Of a stretch of DNA of 64,000 nt, positions 1-10,356 are shown piece after piece (position 1 is the first letter of the stretch; each line of letters begins with the position of its first letter). The translations under genes were made by a program, and so were the position numbers. Under the pieces are notes generated by a model. It saw only the letters and a program-made list of their open reading frames with translations, had not been told where the DNA came from and did no database searches. This DNA is from CBINFS01 sp966250015. GTDB lineage: Bacteria > Bacteroidota > Rhodothermia > Rhodothermales > DASSAV01. The stretch spans positions 1 through 64,000 of the forward strand of contig CBINFS010000018.1 in the NCBI GenBank assembly GCA_966250015.1, given 5' to 3'.

Positions 1-41
1 TAAATATCTACCCCTCAGTCGCTCCGCGACAGCTCCCCTGT

Positions 42-100
42 CCAGGGGAGCAATTTGGCGCAGTCGCTTACTAACGACCCTTCCTGCGCGCCTCCGCGTG
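42..100 (+). repeat. 59-bp dispersed repeat, copy A, next to a hairpin
   Basis: Bases 42-100 match the reverse complement of 10357-10415 at 52 of 59 positions; the first 27 positions are identical. Immediately to the left, 32-40 and 43-51 form a perfect 9-bp hairpin (GCTCCCCTG, 2-nt loop). The element lies just beyond the 3' end of the histidine kinase gene. It looks like a dispersed intergenic repeat rather than a gene; no transposase is near. Confidence 0.75.
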
Positions 101-114
101 AAAAAAACCGGCTT

Positions 115-3093
115 TCAGGGATTGTTTGGGGCGTCGTGAGGCGTGAGGGGGAGGGTGACGGTGAAGGTGGCGCCGTGGCCTTTTTTGCTCTCGACAGTCA
201 GGTTTCCGCCGTGTCCCTGCGTGACGATCTCGTACGCGAGGCTGAGTCCGAGGCCGGTGCCTTCACCGGGTGGCTTGGTGGTGAAGAACGGCTCGAATAT
301 TTTGGCTCGGACGTCGTCGGGGATGCCGGGCCCGTTGTCGCGAATGCTGATGGCCACTGCATCGCTGAGCTTCTGCGTGGTGACGTGGAGGCGCGGGGCG
401 TACGGTGGACCGGTCGTCTGGGCCTGTTCGTAGACGGCGTAGAAGGCGTTGTTGAGGAGGTTGACGAGGACGCGCCCGAACTCCTGGGGGATGACGTCCA
501 CCTCGCCCACTTCCGGGTCGTACTTGCGGACGATCTCCGCCATGAAGCCGGGCATCTGCGCGCGCATACCGTGGTAAGCGAGGTTCACGTACTCCTCAAC
601 GAGGGTGTTGAGCTCGACCGGTTGCCGCCTGCCGGTGCCGCCACGGGAATGTTCGAGCATCGAGCGAACGATACCGTCGGCCCTCCGGCCGTGGATTTCG
701 ATTTTTTCGGTGTTGAGGGCCAGGTCGTCGAGCACGTCGACGACGTCGGCGAGCCGTAAGTCGGGGTTGGCCTTGAGCTCTCGGCGGAGCTCGTCGATCA
801 GCTCCCGTGAGAGGACGGCGAAGTTGTTGACGAAGTTGAGAGGATTTTTGATTTCGTGGGCGATGCCGGCGGTGAGCTGCCCCAGGGAGGCCATTTTCTC
901 CTGCTGGACGAGGTGGATCTGGGTGGCGCGCAGCTCTTCGATGGAGCGTTCGAGGCCGGCGGCGTAGCGGCGGGCTTGTTCGCGTGCGCTTTCGGCAAAC
1001 CGGCGTGCCTGTTCGAGCTCTTCGGCGTGTCGCTTCTGGGCGGTGATGTCGCGGAAGAACCAGATGCGTCCGTAGTGGTCGCCCTCGTGGCTACGGACCG
1101 GAGCGCTGTAGCGATCGAACACGCTGCCGTCCTTCAGCACGATCTCGTCGCGGGCGACTTCGTCGGGGTGGGCGTAGAGGTAATTGACGCGTTCGATGAA
1201 GGCGTCCGGATCGGCGACGCGTTCCAGTACCGCCCGCAGGGCACCCTCGTCGGAGCGGGTTGCGATGACCTCAGGCGGGATGGCCCACATTTCGACGAAC
1301 CGCTTGTTGAACGAGAGGATCTTGCCTTCCTCCGAGACGACGAGGATGCCGTCGATAGAGGCTTCACCCTGCGCTTCGAGCAGTGTTTTTTGCAGGCGGA
1401 GGGCTTCCTCGGAACGTTTGCGCTCGGTGATGTCGCGTGCGACGGCGATGACGACGTCTTGCCCGAAGTAGGTGGAGCGGGTCAGTGCGACCTCTTTCGG
1501 GAAGATGGAACCGTCTTTACGTCGTCCCCACCAGTCGAAGCGCTGCGGTTCGCCGGCGACCGCGCGGGCGAAGTGCTCCATGGTTTTCTCGACGTCGACG
1601 CGCCCGGGAGCGGCGAGAACGTCGGGTTTCTTCCCGATGAGCTCCTCGCGCGTATAGCCGTAGACTTTAAGCACGACCTCGTTGACGTCAAGGAAATTGC
1701 CGTTGAGGTCCTGGATGTAGACGAGCTCGGTGAGGCTGTCGAAGAGGCCGCGATAGCTGGCCTCGCTGGCGCGGAGCGCTTTTTCGCCGCGTTTCTGCTC
1801 GGTCACGTCGCGCACGACGGAGATGACCTGTCCGTCGGGCATCGGCATCATGCGGGATTCGAACTCGAGGGGCACGTCGCCGAGGGGAAGGGTATACTCG
1901 AATTTGACGAGATCGCCGGTGCGGGCGACTTCCTCGAGCGCCTCAGAGATCTGGTCGGAGACGGGCGGCGGCAGGACGTCCTGAACTCTCCTGCCGAGGA
2001 ACTCTTTGGGTGGAACGTAAAGGCCGAAGGACCTTCCTGCACGGTAATCGAGGATGGTGCCGTCTGCGGAGAGGCGAAAGTAGAGGTCGGGCAGAGCGTG
2101 GAATATGGCTTCGAGCTCCTGCGTTCGGTGGCGCAGCGCTTCTTCGGCATTTTTCCGTTCGGTGATGTCGATCAGCGCGGTTGCGATGGCTGGTTCGCCG
2201 TTGAAGACGAGGCGCTGGACGGAGAGGGACACCCAGCGGGGGGTCCCGTCGAGCCTTTTGATACGCAGCTCGAGATCGCGGAGGTAGCCTTGTTCCTGTA
2301 CGATACGCAGAACTTCGGGCCGATCGGTGAGGTCGTAGTAGAAGTCAGGAGTCCTTCGTCCCTGGAGCGTACCGGGTTCGGCGCCGACGAGGGCTTCGAG
2401 GCGGTCGTTGGCGTAGAGCACGTAGCCGTCTTCGATGCGGCTGAGCATGAGGGGTGTGGGGCTGGCCTCGACGATCGCGCGGAAGCGTTGCTCAGCCTGT
2501 GCGAGCTCGGCCGTCCGGGCGGCAACGCGTTGTTCGAGCTCGTCGTGCGCGCGCTGGAGTGCGGCTTCGACGGCCTTACGCTCGTTGATGTTGCGGACGC
2601 TGGCGAGGACGCGGTCCTTCCCGAGGATGTGGACGCGATGGAGGCTGACCTCGACCCAGAACCGGTCGCCGTTGCGGTTTCGGATGAGCCATTCGAATCG
2701 CTGCGGCTCACCCTCGGTGGCGCGCCGGATGTACTCGCGGGCGTGTTCGGCGTCGTAAGGAGGCGTTCCGTCGCTTATACCGCCAACGCCGATGGCTTTG
2801 AGCTCTTCGAGGGTACAGCCGTGGAGCTCGCAGGCCTTGCGGTTGGCGTCGAGGATGGCGCCGGTCTCGATGTCGTGAACGAACATGGCATCGCTGGCGA
2901 GCTCGAAGATGGCGCGGTAACTGGCCTCGGACGCGCTGAGGGGTTCCGTTTCAACGTCCGAAACGGCTCTCTCCCCGCCTGTAGCTTGCGGGTTGACCGG
3001 TCCATTAGCAGAATCCGACCCGACAAATGCGCGCTCGGCGGGTCCAGTTTTAGAGGTTTCCGACGAAGCGGAGACCGTTGGATAGTCACTCAA
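115..3093 (-). CDS. Multi-PAS sensor histidine kinase
   Basis: A 992-residue sensor kinase that should autophosphorylate on a histidine and pass phosphate to an unlinked response regulator. After a hydrophilic N-terminus of about 55 residues there are five PAS/PAC units (roughly 58-175, 200-315, 325-435, 440-560, 570-690), each ending in an ITERK/VTEQK-like PAC end, with short coiled coils between. The kinase core follows: H-box with [11 protein letters not shown] (phospho-His about 746), N-box [11 protein letters not shown] (about 877), G1 box DNGPGIP (about 920), F box FEPFF (933) and G2 box [10 protein letters not shown] (about 943). No transmembrane segment or signal peptide is visible, so sensing is probably cytoplasmic. 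No receiver domain and no response regulator gene lie beside it. Ligands of the PAS domains cannot be read from sequence. Confidence 0.93.
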   Translation of the reverse strand: MSDYPTVSASSETSKTGPAERAFVGSDSANGPVNPQATGGERAVSDVETEPLSASEASYRAIFELASDAMFVHDIETGAILDANRKACELHGCTLEELKAIGVGGISDGTPPYDAEHAREYIRRATEGEPQRFEWLIRNRNGDRFWVEVSLHRVHILGKDRVLASVRNINERKAVEAALQRAHDELEQRVAARTAELAQAEQRFRAIVEASPTPLMLSRIEDGYVLYANDRLEALVGAEPGTLQGRRTPDFYYDLTDRPEVLRIVQEQGYLRDLELRIKRLDGTPRWVSLSVQRLVFNGEPAIATALIDITERKNAEEALRHRTQELEAIFHALPDLYFRLSADGTILDYRAGRSFGLYVPPKEFLGRRVQDVLPPPVSDQISEALEEVARTGDLVKFEYTLPLGDVPLEFESRMMPMPDGQVISVVRDVTEQKRGEKALRASEASYRGLFDSLTELVYIQDLNGNFLDVNEVVLKVYGYTREELIGKKPDVLAAPGRVDVEKTMEHFARAVAGEPQRFDWWGRRKDGSIFPKEVALTRSTYFGQDVVIAVARDITERKRSEEALRLQKTLLEAQGEASIDGILVVSEEGKILSFNKRFVEMWAIPPEVIATRSDEGALRAVLERVADPDAFIERVNYLYAHPDEVARDEIVLKDGSVFDRYSAPVRSHEGDHYGRIWFFRDITAQKRHAEELEQARRFAESAREQARRYAAGLERSIEELRATQIHLVQQEKMASLGQLTAGIAHEIKNPLNFVNNFAVLSRELIDELRRELKANPDLRLADVVDVLDDLALNTEKIEIHGRRADGIVRSMLEHSRGGTGRRQPVELNTLVEEYVNLAYHGMRAQMPGFMAEIVRKYDPEVGEVDVIPQEFGRVLVNLLNNAFYAVYEQAQTTGPPYAPRLHVTTQKLSDAVAISIRDNGPGIPDDVRAKIFEPFFTTKPPGEGTGLGLSLAYEIVTQGHGGNLTVESKKGHGATFTVTLPLTPHDAPNNP

Positions 3094-3353
3094 AGGCAGA
3101 AGAAGCGTTTAGCACACACATAACCGAGACGCCGAATCAGGGCTGTCTCACCCTCACCACAAACCGGTACTACACCGTTTCTTCAAAAACCGGTACCGTT
3201 CGAGGTATATGCAAGGCGAATGGAATTGATCCTTTAACCCAAGTCGTCGAGCGTCCTGGAGCAGAAAAAACGTCACAATCTCCGGGAAATAATTCGGACA
3301 TAAAGGTGTTCATATCCATGGACAATAGACCAATCTTTCGTGGAGGTACCGGA

Positions 3354-4313
3354 ATGGACCTGATCGGGATTCACCACCTGACTGCAGTAACGGCGCGCGT
3401 GAGCGAGAACTTCCGTTTTTACACGGAGGTGCTTGGGATGCGGCTGGTGAAACGAAGCGTCAATCAGGACGACGTGAGTGCGTATCATCTCTTTTACGCT
3501 GACGGAGCCGGATCGCCTGGCACAGACCTCACGTTTTTCGACTGGAACGTGCCGCGAGAGGAGCGCGGTACGCGGAGCATCATTCGCACCTGCCTTCGCG
3601 TGGACGGCCGCACGGCGCTGGGGTACTGGGAGGCGCGGCTCAAGGAATACGGCGTAAAGCGCGGCGAGCTCAAGGCACGAGACGGGAGGCTCACGCTGGA
3701 GTTCGAGGATCCCGAGGGGCAGCGCCTCGCCCTCGTCGATGACGGCGGCCAGGGCGACGTACCCGTGGTGTGGGAACGCAGCCCGGTCCCGCCGGAGTAC
3801 CAGATACGCGGCCTCGGACCCATCGTCATGAGCATTCCGACGATCAACCGGACGGACGTGGTGCTGACGCAGGTTTTGAACATGCGGGCGGTACGGGAAT
3901 ATGCGCTGGAGGACGAGGAGAAGTCGAGGGTTCGTGTATATGAGATGGGGCCGGGCGGACCCGGAGCGGAGCTGCACGTGGCAATCCAGCCGCACCTGCC
4001 CGTCGTGCGTCCCGGCGCGGGCGGCGTGCACCACGTCGCGTTTCGCACGCCGAACGAGGATGAGTACCACGCCTGGACCGACCGGCTGAACAGCATCGGG
4101 ATCGCAAACAGCGGGGAGATCGATCGGTATTACTTCCGGAGCCTGTACTTCCGGGAGCCGGGAGGCATTCTTTTCGAGATCGCGACGGACGGGCCGGGGT
4201 TTGCGGTCGACGAGGATCCGGCAACACTTGGAGAGAAGGTCGTACTGCCGCCATTTTTAGAACCCCGGCGAGCAAGCATTCTGGCAAACCTGAAACCCAT
4301 AGAGTCGGCATAA
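3354..4313 (+). CDS. mhqO: Ring-cleaving (MhqO-like) dioxygenase, two VOC domains
   Basis: A 319-residue vicinal-oxygen-chelate protein of the MhqO/glyoxalase-type ring-cleaving dioxygenase family, associated in other bacteria with opening of hydroquinone or catechol rings. The first VOC unit starts IGIHHLTAV and the second carries GVHHVAFRT and LFEIATD; these give the His/His/Glu metal-ligand pattern expected for a mononuclear Fe(II) or Mn(II) site. The chosen ATG at 3354 has a GGAGG ribosome site at 3342-3346 and begins at the conserved domain. The open frame extends upstream to 3078, but that extension overlaps the kinase start and has no family resemblance. The stop overlaps the next gene's ATG by one base, so the pair is an operon. 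Confidence 0.88.
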   Translation: MDLIGIHHLTAVTARVSENFRFYTEVLGMRLVKRSVNQDDVSAYHLFYADGAGSPGTDLTFFDWNVPREERGTRSIIRTCLRVDGRTALGYWEARLKEYGVKRGELKARDGRLTLEFEDPEGQRLALVDDGGQGDVPVVWERSPVPPEYQIRGLGPIVMSIPTINRTDVVLTQVLNMRAVREYALEDEEKSRVRVYEMGPGGPGAELHVAIQPHLPVVRPGAGGVHHVAFRTPNEDEYHAWTDRLNSIGIANSGEIDRYYFRSLYFREPGGILFEIATDGPGFAVDEDPATLGEKVVLPPFLEPRRASILANLKPIESA

Positions 4314-4993
4314 TGAGCAATGAGTCCATAGATCCCCACCAGGGGCAACCGGTTTTGCGGGCGGGAGCGGCGCTGGAGAAGGCATCGGCTGCGATCATCC
4401 TGATACACGGCCGGGGAGCGACTGCGGAAGGGATGCTCTCGCTGGCCGAAGAGCGACCACACCCCGGGGTGGCCTACCTCGCACCCCAGGCGAAAGGCAA
4501 CACGTGGTACCCGTTCAGTTTTCTGGCGCCCATCCAACAAAACGAACCGTGGCTCAGCTCGGCGCTACGAGCGGTGGATCAGGTTTTCCACGAAGCTGTC
4601 GGGGCGGGCATACCGTCGGACCGGGTGATCCTGCTCGGATTCTCGCAAGGGGCGTGCCTGGTATCGGAGTATGCCGCGCGGAATCCCAGAAGATACCGGG
4701 CGGTGGTAATCCTCAGCGGGGGCCTCATTGGGACCGGAACTGTCGAGCACGCGACGTCGCCGGACGACAAGCTCTTCGAATACAACGGGTCGTTGGAGGG
4801 AACGCCCGTTTTTATGGGTTGCAGCGACATCGACGCCCACATCCCCCTCGGGCGTTTCCAACAGACGGCAGAGGTCATGCACCGGCTCGGCGCCGACGTG
4901 GACAAGCGCATTTACCGAGGCATGGGGCACACGGTGAACGACGAGGAGCGCGCGTACATCCATTCGCTACTCGACGACGTTTCAGGCCGCTGA
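4313..4993 (+). CDS. mhqD: Alpha/beta hydrolase, phospholipase/carboxylesterase (MhqD-like)
   Basis: A 226-residue cytoplasmic serine hydrolase of the phospholipase/carboxylesterase family. The nucleophile elbow is GFSQGA (Ser111), the acid is probably Asp174 in SDIDAHIP, and the base is His206 in GMGHTV; the oxyanion region is LIHGRG. It starts one base inside the dioxygenase stop codon, so translation is probably coupled. In Bacillus the MhqO and MhqD families are linked to quinone and catechol detoxification, which makes a joint role here plausible. Its true substrate is not visible. The 3' end overlaps the convergent decarboxylase gene by 12 bases. Confidence 0.88.
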   Translation: MSNESIDPHQGQPVLRAGAALEKASAAIILIHGRGATAEGMLSLAEERPHPGVAYLAPQAKGNTWYPFSFLAPIQQNEPWLSSALRAVDQVFHEAVGAGIPSDRVILLGFSQGACLVSEYAARNPRRYRAVVILSGGLIGTGTVEHATSPDDKLFEYNGSLEGTPVFMGCSDIDAHIPLGRFQQTAEVMHRLGADVDKRIYRGMGHTVNDEERAYIHSLLDDVSGR

Positions 4994-6628
4994 GCCGACG
5001 TTCGCTTCGACCCGGCAGCGGTGCACGGCGTCCAGCTCCTCTCCTACCCCGGCGACGAGTTCCGGCACCGCGAGCACGTCTTGTTCGCGCGTTCTAAAGT
5101 TGACGATGCAGGCCCTCAGGACGACCACACCGTCGAGCACAGCCTTTGAGAGGTAAACCCGGCCGCGCCGTTGCAGGGTGGTGAGAAGCTCCTCGTTAAG
5201 CCGGTTCAGGTAATCAGCCACACCCGGCTCGTCCATGCAATCGAGCAGGTCTTCGGGAACGTACCGGAACGTCGAGATGCTGAGTCCCTGCCGGAAAGCC
5301 TGGAGCAGCGGGTGCTCGGAGGCGGCACGGTGCAGCATTTCGGCGAGGCGGATATTTTCGCCGATGAGGTGCACGACGCCCGAACGGCCAAGCTGGCGCA
5401 GGATGAACCAGACCTTGAGCGCGCGAAAGCCCCGGGAGTTCTGGAGGCTCCACTCGTAGTAGTTCGTCGGCTCGTCGCCCGAATCACCGTCGAAGTGGTA
5501 ATAAGGCGGGTGGTACGAGAAGGCGGCTTTCAGCCGCTCTGCGTCCCTTACGAGCACGCATCCTGCCTCGAGGGGTGCAAAGAGCCACTTGTGGGGGTCG
5601 AGGGCGATCGAGTCCACCTCAGCGAGTGCCTTCAGGTCGTCAGACGCCTCGGGCAAAGCGGCCGCGAGAGCGCCATACGCGCCGTCGACGTGCAGCCAGA
5701 CGCCGTACGCACGACAGATCGCGGCAACGGCGCGGATCGGATCGACGGCGCCGGTGCTAACGGTGCCGGCGGAGACGACCACCATCATCGGAGTGACGTT
5801 CATCAACCGGTCCAGCTCGATGGCGGCGCGGAGGGCGCCCGGCCTCATCCGGCCCTCGGCGTCGGTCTCCACCTTACGGATGGCTTCGGCGCCAAGGCCC
5901 ATCGCGTCGACGGCCTTATCAAGCCAGGTGTGGGTTTCGTCGGTGGCGTAAACGACCATCCGCGAAACGCGAGGGTGTTGCAGGCCATAGCGGCGAATGT
6001 CCCAGGTCGCGGCAGCCGTACGCGCGGCAAGGGCGCAGGTAATGTTCGCCATGTTGCCGCCGCTGACCAGGAGGCCGCCGCAGTCCGGCGGGAAGCCGAC
6101 GAGCTCAGCCAGCCACCGAATGGTCTGCGCTTCGATTTCCGTGGCGATGGGCGCGAGCGACCAGGCGCCGACGTTGGGATTCACGGCCGACGCAAGCAGG
6201 TCGGCGAGGGCGCCGACAGGCGCGGCAGACGACGTGACGTACCCGAAGAACCGGGGATGGCCGTTGAACGTCGAGTGCCGGAGGAGCAAGTCCACCGCTT
6301 CCGGCACGAAGTCGCGCGGATTTTCTCCTTCAGGGGGCAGCGAACCACCGGGGAGCAGCGACCGAATCGCAGCGGGAGTCGTGTCAGGTGCAACCGGCCG
6401 GTCCGGCATGGTTGCGATCAGCTCTTCGATCCGGCCGAGCACCATGTGGCCAATCTCGGTTAGCATCCCCGGAGGAAGCTCGATCGCGCCTGCCTGGTTG
6501 GCAACCCGGAAATCGCCGCCCGTTGGGTGCTCCCCGTCTCCGTCGGGAAACACCGTATCGGTCGGGATGCCTTCAGGGTTAAACGTGGTCGAGCGATTCT
6601 TCGGGTTACCCTTCACGAGTTCGTACAT
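4982..6628 (-). CDS. PLP-dependent group II amino acid decarboxylase
   Basis: A 548-residue pyridoxal-phosphate enzyme of the aromatic-L-amino-acid/glutamate/diaminobutyrate decarboxylase family (fold type I). Lys347 in ALDPHKWLF would form the Schiff base, Asp315 in HVDGAYG would bind the pyridine nitrogen, and His233 in ETHTW would stack on the ring. SGGNMAN near residue 190 is the phosphate-binding turn. The first 50 residues look unlike the family and no strong ribosome site precedes 6628, so translation could begin later, for example at Met55 (GMLTEIGHM). Substrate specificity (aromatic, diaminobutyrate or other) cannot be settled by eye. It is transcribed towards the hydrolase gene, overlapping its end. 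Confidence 0.88.
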   Translation of the reverse strand: MYELVKGNPKNRSTTFNPEGIPTDTVFPDGDGEHPTGGDFRVANQAGAIELPPGMLTEIGHMVLGRIEELIATMPDRPVAPDTTPAAIRSLLPGGSLPPEGENPRDFVPEAVDLLLRHSTFNGHPRFFGYVTSSAAPVGALADLLASAVNPNVGAWSLAPIATEIEAQTIRWLAELVGFPPDCGGLLVSGGNMANITCALAARTAAATWDIRRYGLQHPRVSRMVVYATDETHTWLDKAVDAMGLGAEAIRKVETDAEGRMRPGALRAAIELDRLMNVTPMMVVVSAGTVSTGAVDPIRAVAAICRAYGVWLHVDGAYGALAAALPEASDDLKALAEVDSIALDPHKWLFAPLEAGCVLVRDAERLKAAFSYHPPYYHFDGDSGDEPTNYYEWSLQNSRGFRALKVWFILRQLGRSGVVHLIGENIRLAEMLHRAASEHPLLQAFRQGLSISTFRYVPEDLLDCMDEPGVADYLNRLNEELLTTLQRRGRVYLSKAVLDGVVVLRACIVNFRTREQDVLAVPELVAGVGEELDAVHRCRVEANVGSAA

Positions 6629-6700
6629 GACGGTTCTACCGGTTAAAGGCGGAAGCGCACCGGCCTCTCGCGGTCGGAGCCGCTTCCGCCCGGATTACGT

Positions 6701-8122
6701 TCAGGACATCGGCGGGATGTTCTGATTCACGTGGAAGAAGTTATTGGGATCGTATTTGGCCTTGATGGACCGGAGCCGTTCGTAGTTGGGGCCGTAGCTG
6801 GCCCGCACGCGCTCGTCCCCCTCCTCCATCATCATGTTGACGTAGGCGCCGCCGTCCGAATAAGGATGGATAGCCTCCCAGTAGTCCTTCGTCCACTTAA
6901 TGAGAGACGCGTTGTTGGCAGGATCGGGATCGACGCCGACGATGACCATCCCCCAGGTCGAGTTTCGGTAGGCCCACGCGGTTTCGTCCGCACCCACCCG
7001 ATGCACTGCCCCGTTGATCGGGTAGAGGTGCATTGTGGACCACATCGAGGGGAGCCGCTTGCCGAAGGCGATGTGCTTCTCGATCACCTCGTCCGAAAGG
7101 TTGGATACGAAGTCAGCTTTCCAGTACCACTGCATACCTGCCGGATAAAGAGGGTCGAACATGCTCTGCATGGCGGGATACGGCATGGACTGGACGCCAT
7201 GAAGTGCAGGCGTTCCGACCTTGAGCACGGGCTCGAACATGATGTCGGCATCCGCGGGGTCGCCGGTGTAACACCAAACGACGCCGCACATCGTTTGCCC
7301 GTGGAGCTCTTCGGGAAATTCGTCCACCGGGGGTATGATCAGGATGGCAAAGAAGCCGTTGAGTGTCTCCGGGGCGTCGAGGATGAAGTCGCGGTACCAT
7401 CGCATGACCATTGGGGCCTGATCCATGGACCAGAGGGTTGGCCCGGCCATGACCATTTTGAGCGGGTGGCCTCCAAAGAGGAAAGATGTCACAACGCCGA
7501 AGTTACCGCCGCCGCCTCGGATCGCCCAGAAGAGGTCTGGATTTTCGGTTGCCGAAGCCCGGACCATCGAGCCGTCGGCGAGGACCATCTCGGCCTCCAT
7601 GAGGCTGTCGATGGCGAGGCCGAAGCGGCGGGATAGGTGGCCGAGGCCGCCGCCGAGGGTGAGGCCGGCAACACCCGTAGTGGAGATGATGCCGCTTGGC
7701 GTGACGAGGCCGTACTCGTGCGCGACGCGGTCGACGTCGCCCCAGGTGGCGCCTCCCTGGACGCGGATGGTCTGGGCGACAGGATCGATGCGGACTTCAC
7801 GCATGCGGCTGAGGTCGATGACGAGGCCGTCGTCGCACATGGAGAGTCCTGCACCGTTATGGCCGCCGCCGCGGATGGCGACGGTGAGGTCGTTAGTGCG
7901 GGCGAAGTTCACGGCAGCGACGACGTCGTCCGCGTCGGCACATCGGACGATGAACCGCGGGTATCGGTCGATCATACCGTTGTAGATGGCGCGGGCGCCG
8001 TCGTAGTTGTCGTCGCCGGGCTGAATGAGCTCACCGTGGAGGGAGGACATAAAGGCGTCGATGGTGGTCCGGTCGATCGTCGGTAACGTGCCCGTCGAAG
8101 CAGTCCTTGCGTTTTCTTTCAT
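6701..8122 (-). CDS. FAD-binding oxidoreductase with berberine-bridge domain
   Basis: A 473-residue flavoprotein of the PCMH/berberine-bridge-enzyme-like family, which oxidises alcohols, sugars or aromatic compounds with O2 or another acceptor. The RGGGHN motif supplies His88 for 8-alpha covalent FAD attachment. The TGVAGLTLGGGLGHL loop has no cysteine near it, so the second (6-S-cysteinyl) bond of bicovalent members is probably missing. The C-terminal berberine motif KYDPNNFFHVNQNI is present. No signal peptide is seen. The ATG at 8122 has an excellent AGGAGGTG Shine-Dalgarno at 8128-8135. Substrate unknown; it stands alone, 72 bases upstream of the decarboxylase start on the same strand, so they may be co-transcribed. 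Confidence 0.87.
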   Translation of the reverse strand: MKENARTASTGTLPTIDRTTIDAFMSSLHGELIQPGDDNYDGARAIYNGMIDRYPRFIVRCADADDVVAAVNFARTNDLTVAIRGGGHNGAGLSMCDDGLVIDLSRMREVRIDPVAQTIRVQGGATWGDVDRVAHEYGLVTPSGIISTTGVAGLTLGGGLGHLSRRFGLAIDSLMEAEMVLADGSMVRASATENPDLFWAIRGGGGNFGVVTSFLFGGHPLKMVMAGPTLWSMDQAPMVMRWYRDFILDAPETLNGFFAILIIPPVDEFPEELHGQTMCGVVWCYTGDPADADIMFEPVLKVGTPALHGVQSMPYPAMQSMFDPLYPAGMQWYWKADFVSNLSDEVIEKHIAFGKRLPSMWSTMHLYPINGAVHRVGADETAWAYRNSTWGMVIVGVDPDPANNASLIKWTKDYWEAIHPYSDGGAYVNMMMEEGDERVRASYGPNYERLRSIKAKYDPNNFFHVNQNIPPMS

Positions 8123-8566
8123 AGTTTCACCTCCTCGTTAGTGGTGGTCAGGCATTTTATCGGATGTGAAGGCCTGCGAGTCCGGAGAGACGGCAACTTG
8201 AGCAGGTGTGTCCCACTTTGCCCCGGCAAACGGCAACTTCCAGGTTGGGGGCGATCCAGGATGATTTATCCGGCTGTCGGGCAGCACACAGGCTGCCGGC
8301 CTTCACGATTATTTTCCTGATGTAAGGATGAGGGGTGCAGTAGCAAGGACCATTCGTTGTTGGCAGGGAAAGAAGTGTTTTCACAGAACTTATATTAGGA
8401 GGCATCCGGAAGGGGGAAATGGTTGCTTCCTGTGGTTCGGAAAACGTCCTTTGCCTTGTGCACGGGCTCACCTTCGGCAATAGCCGACCCATGCGTTACA
8501 ACTCCTTCACGATAAGGGCGCCGTTGTGGGAAGTGCGAACTTAAAGGGAAAGGCTGCGATCTAGCC

Positions 8567-8589
8567 CTTTCATGAAGGTATCATGAAAG
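8567..8589. promoter_or_regulatory. 9-bp inverted repeat, possible operator
   Basis: CTTTCATGA (8567-8575) and TCATGAAAG (8581-8589) are perfect inverted arms around a 5-base spacer. Each arm itself contains TCATGA, so the site looks like a protein-binding dyad more than a transcription terminator (no T run follows). It lies about 445 bases upstream of the flavoprotein start. Which factor binds, if any, is unknown. Confidence 0.35.
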
Positions 8590-8649
8590 TAATTACCATT
8601 CAAAAACGCTCGGGTTGCAGGTCTTTCGCAAGTTTTTGGCAGGCAGGCG

Positions 8650-8686
8650 AAAAAAAGCCCGGCCGCTCAAAGGAGGCAGCCGGGCC
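8650..8686 (-). terminator. Rho-independent terminator of the Gfo/Idh/MocA gene
   Basis: Read on the minus strand, GCCCGGC (8685-8679) pairs with GCCGGGC (8663-8657) and is followed by seven T (8656-8650). It sits 24 bases past the stop of the oxidoreductase gene ending at 8710, the expected place and orientation. Confidence 0.85.
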
Positions 8687-8709
8687 AAGTTTCTGAACAT
8701 TTGGACGAA

Positions 8710-10179
8710 TCAAAGCTCCCAGCCTTCGCGGTACTCGCGGTGGAGGTACTGGTTGGCTTCGGGAACGTTGGTGATTTCGCCTTTCTCGCCGTCGTAGACG
8801 ATGGGCTGCCCGGCGCGCAGGGCGACCATACCGAGCAGCATCGTCTCGGTGAGGGGCGCCGCATAGGAGAAGGGGCTGCTCGGCTCGCCCTGCCCCATCG
8901 CTGCGAGCGCCCAGTTCATCTCGTGGCTGGTCGTGATCCGGGGCAACGTGATGGGGACGGCTTCGGCCTCCTCCCGGAGGGATTCCGGGAAGATCTGGGG
9001 GTTGAAGCCGTACGTTTCGTGGAGCAGGATGCCGCGCTCGCCGACGACAATGACGCCGCCACCCGGATCGAGGTTGACGTCGATGGGCAGCATTTCGGGC
9101 CTCGGGGCGAGGAGGCCGCCGTCGTACCACATCATGCGGAGTGGCCCGTCGGGACCGTCGAACTCATACTGGACCATGGTGGTCTGGGGCCAGGTAGCCG
9201 GATCCTCCCGGGTTCCGCCGAATGGGCTGGAGGTAGCCCAGATGGTCTTGGGATAGGTGAGCTCGAGGGCCCAGTATGAATGGTCGAGCAGGTGGGCGCC
9301 CATGTCGCCGAGCGCGCCGACACCCCAATCGACCCATCCGCGCCAGTTGAATGGGTGATAAATCGGGTGGTACTCGCGGAAGGGTGCGGGTCCGAGGAAG
9401 ACGTCCCAGTCGAGATCTGCCGGCTTGGTAAAGCTGCCGCCCAGGGCGGTGGCAAAGCGTTCGCGCACGCCCGACTGGTTCCAGGCCACGCCGGAGGCGA
9501 GCTGGTTGGAGGCAGCGGGCCTCGGGATGCCCTGCGGCCAGATGGGGCGGTTGGTCCAGATGTGGACTTCGTGAATGGGGCCAAGAATGCCGGAGCGGAT
9601 CCACTCGACGGCACGCCGGCCATCGTCGGAGGAGTGTCCCTGGTTGCCCATCTGCGTGACGACGCCCGTTCGGGCAGCGGTTTCCTGAAGGACACGCGCC
9701 TCGCGTACGGACCACGTGAGCGGTTTCTGGACGTAGACGTGCTTTCCGAGGTTCATTGCGTGGTTTGCGGCCACGGCGTGGAAGTGGTCCGGAGTGGCGA
9801 CGACGACGGCGTCGATGTCGTTCTGCTCGTCGAACATACGCCGGAAGTCGCTGTAGCGTTTAGCCTTGGCGTAGGCTTCGGCGAGCTTGACGCCCTCAGG
9901 CCTGGCTTCTCCGGAGCGTTCTCGCTGGCGGCTGTTGATCGTGTTGTCGACGCGGGCGAGGTCGACGTCGGCGAGCGCGACGATGTTCTGGCTCACGAGT
10001 GCCTCGGCATTGGAAGCGCCCATGCCGCCCGCGCCTATCATCGCGATGTTGAGGGTGTCGCTTGGTGCGCGGAAGCCAGGACCGCCGAGGACGTGGCGAG
10101 GCACGATCATGACGCCGGCTGCCGACGAGGCGAGCGTGCCAACGAACGCGCGCCGGGAGATGCCTTTGGTGCTTTTCAT
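8710..10179 (-). CDS. Tat-exported Gfo/Idh/MocA family oxidoreductase
   Basis: A 489-residue NAD(P)-dependent sugar or polyol oxidoreductase of the Gfo/Idh/MocA family. It begins with a twin-arginine type leader ([17 protein letters not shown]), so it is probably exported folded with its cofactor. The Rossmann motif is [10 protein letters not shown]; the usual EKP motif appears as QKP in [22 protein letters not shown] carries the family's active-site His. The ATG at 10179 is preferred because it begins the Tat leader; an in-frame extension to 10251 adds a second hydrophobic stretch with no family support. Exported members in Bacteroidota often act in carbohydrate breakdown, which agrees with the glycosidases 6-12 kb away, but the substrate is unknown. 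Confidence 0.88.
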   Translation of the reverse strand: MKSTKGISRRAFVGTLASSAAGVMIVPRHVLGGPGFRAPSDTLNIAMIGAGGMGASNAEALVSQNIVALADVDLARVDNTINSRQRERSGEARPEGVKLAEAYAKAKRYSDFRRMFDEQNDIDAVVVATPDHFHAVAANHAMNLGKHVYVQKPLTWSVREARVLQETAARTGVVTQMGNQGHSSDDGRRAVEWIRSGILGPIHEVHIWTNRPIWPQGIPRPAASNQLASGVAWNQSGVRERFATALGGSFTKPADLDWDVFLGPAPFREYHPIYHPFNWRGWVDWGVGALGDMGAHLLDHSYWALELTYPKTIWATSSPFGGTREDPATWPQTTMVQYEFDGPDGPLRMMWYDGGLLAPRPEMLPIDVNLDPGGGVIVVGERGILLHETYGFNPQIFPESLREEAEAVPITLPRITTSHEMNWALAAMGQGEPSSPFSYAAPLTETMLLGMVALRAGQPIVYDGEKGEITNVPEANQYLHREYREGWEL

Positions 10180-10311
10180 AGGACCTGCGAGTATTGGGTC
10201 ACGGATCGAGTGGGAAAGAAACAGAATGAATGGTAATGATCGCCGTGACAAAATGCCTAAGCCTCTCGTCTGCTACACGTAGATCCTTACAAGTCTGATA
10301 CATCCGTGGAG

Positions 10312-10333
10312 AAAACCGCCGCCTTAGCGGCGG
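10312..10333 (-). terminator. Hairpin with T run on the minus strand
   Basis: CCGCCGC (10316-10322) pairs with GCGGCGG (10327-10333) around a 4-base loop; the minus strand continues TTTT (10315-10312). It resembles a weak intrinsic terminator for leftward transcripts, but it is over 300 bases beyond the regulator gene, so its role is uncertain. Confidence 0.4.
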
Positions 10334-10356
10334 TCGCACCCATTTGGCGTAGGGTC

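Larger units (their letters stand above)
8123..8709. other. Intergenic stretch with a dyad and a terminator
   Basis: No convincing gene lies in these 587 bases. An open frame at 8157-8492 (minus) lacks a credible start and any protein-like pattern. The stretch contains the Shine-Dalgarno of the flavoprotein, a 9-bp dyad (8567-8589) and the terminator of the oxidoreductase gene (8650-8686). Its composition is somewhat more AT-rich than the genes around it. Confidence 0.6.

Noticed and set aside
856..3123. A 755-codon plus-strand open frame opposite the histidine kinase
   Set aside because: The kinase strand has all catalytic boxes; the opposite frame is rich in Val/Glu/Asp without motifs and is a codon-bias shadow.
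8157..8492. A 111-codon minus-strand open frame
   Set aside because: No start context and no conserved pattern; it lies in a stretch with regulatory features.
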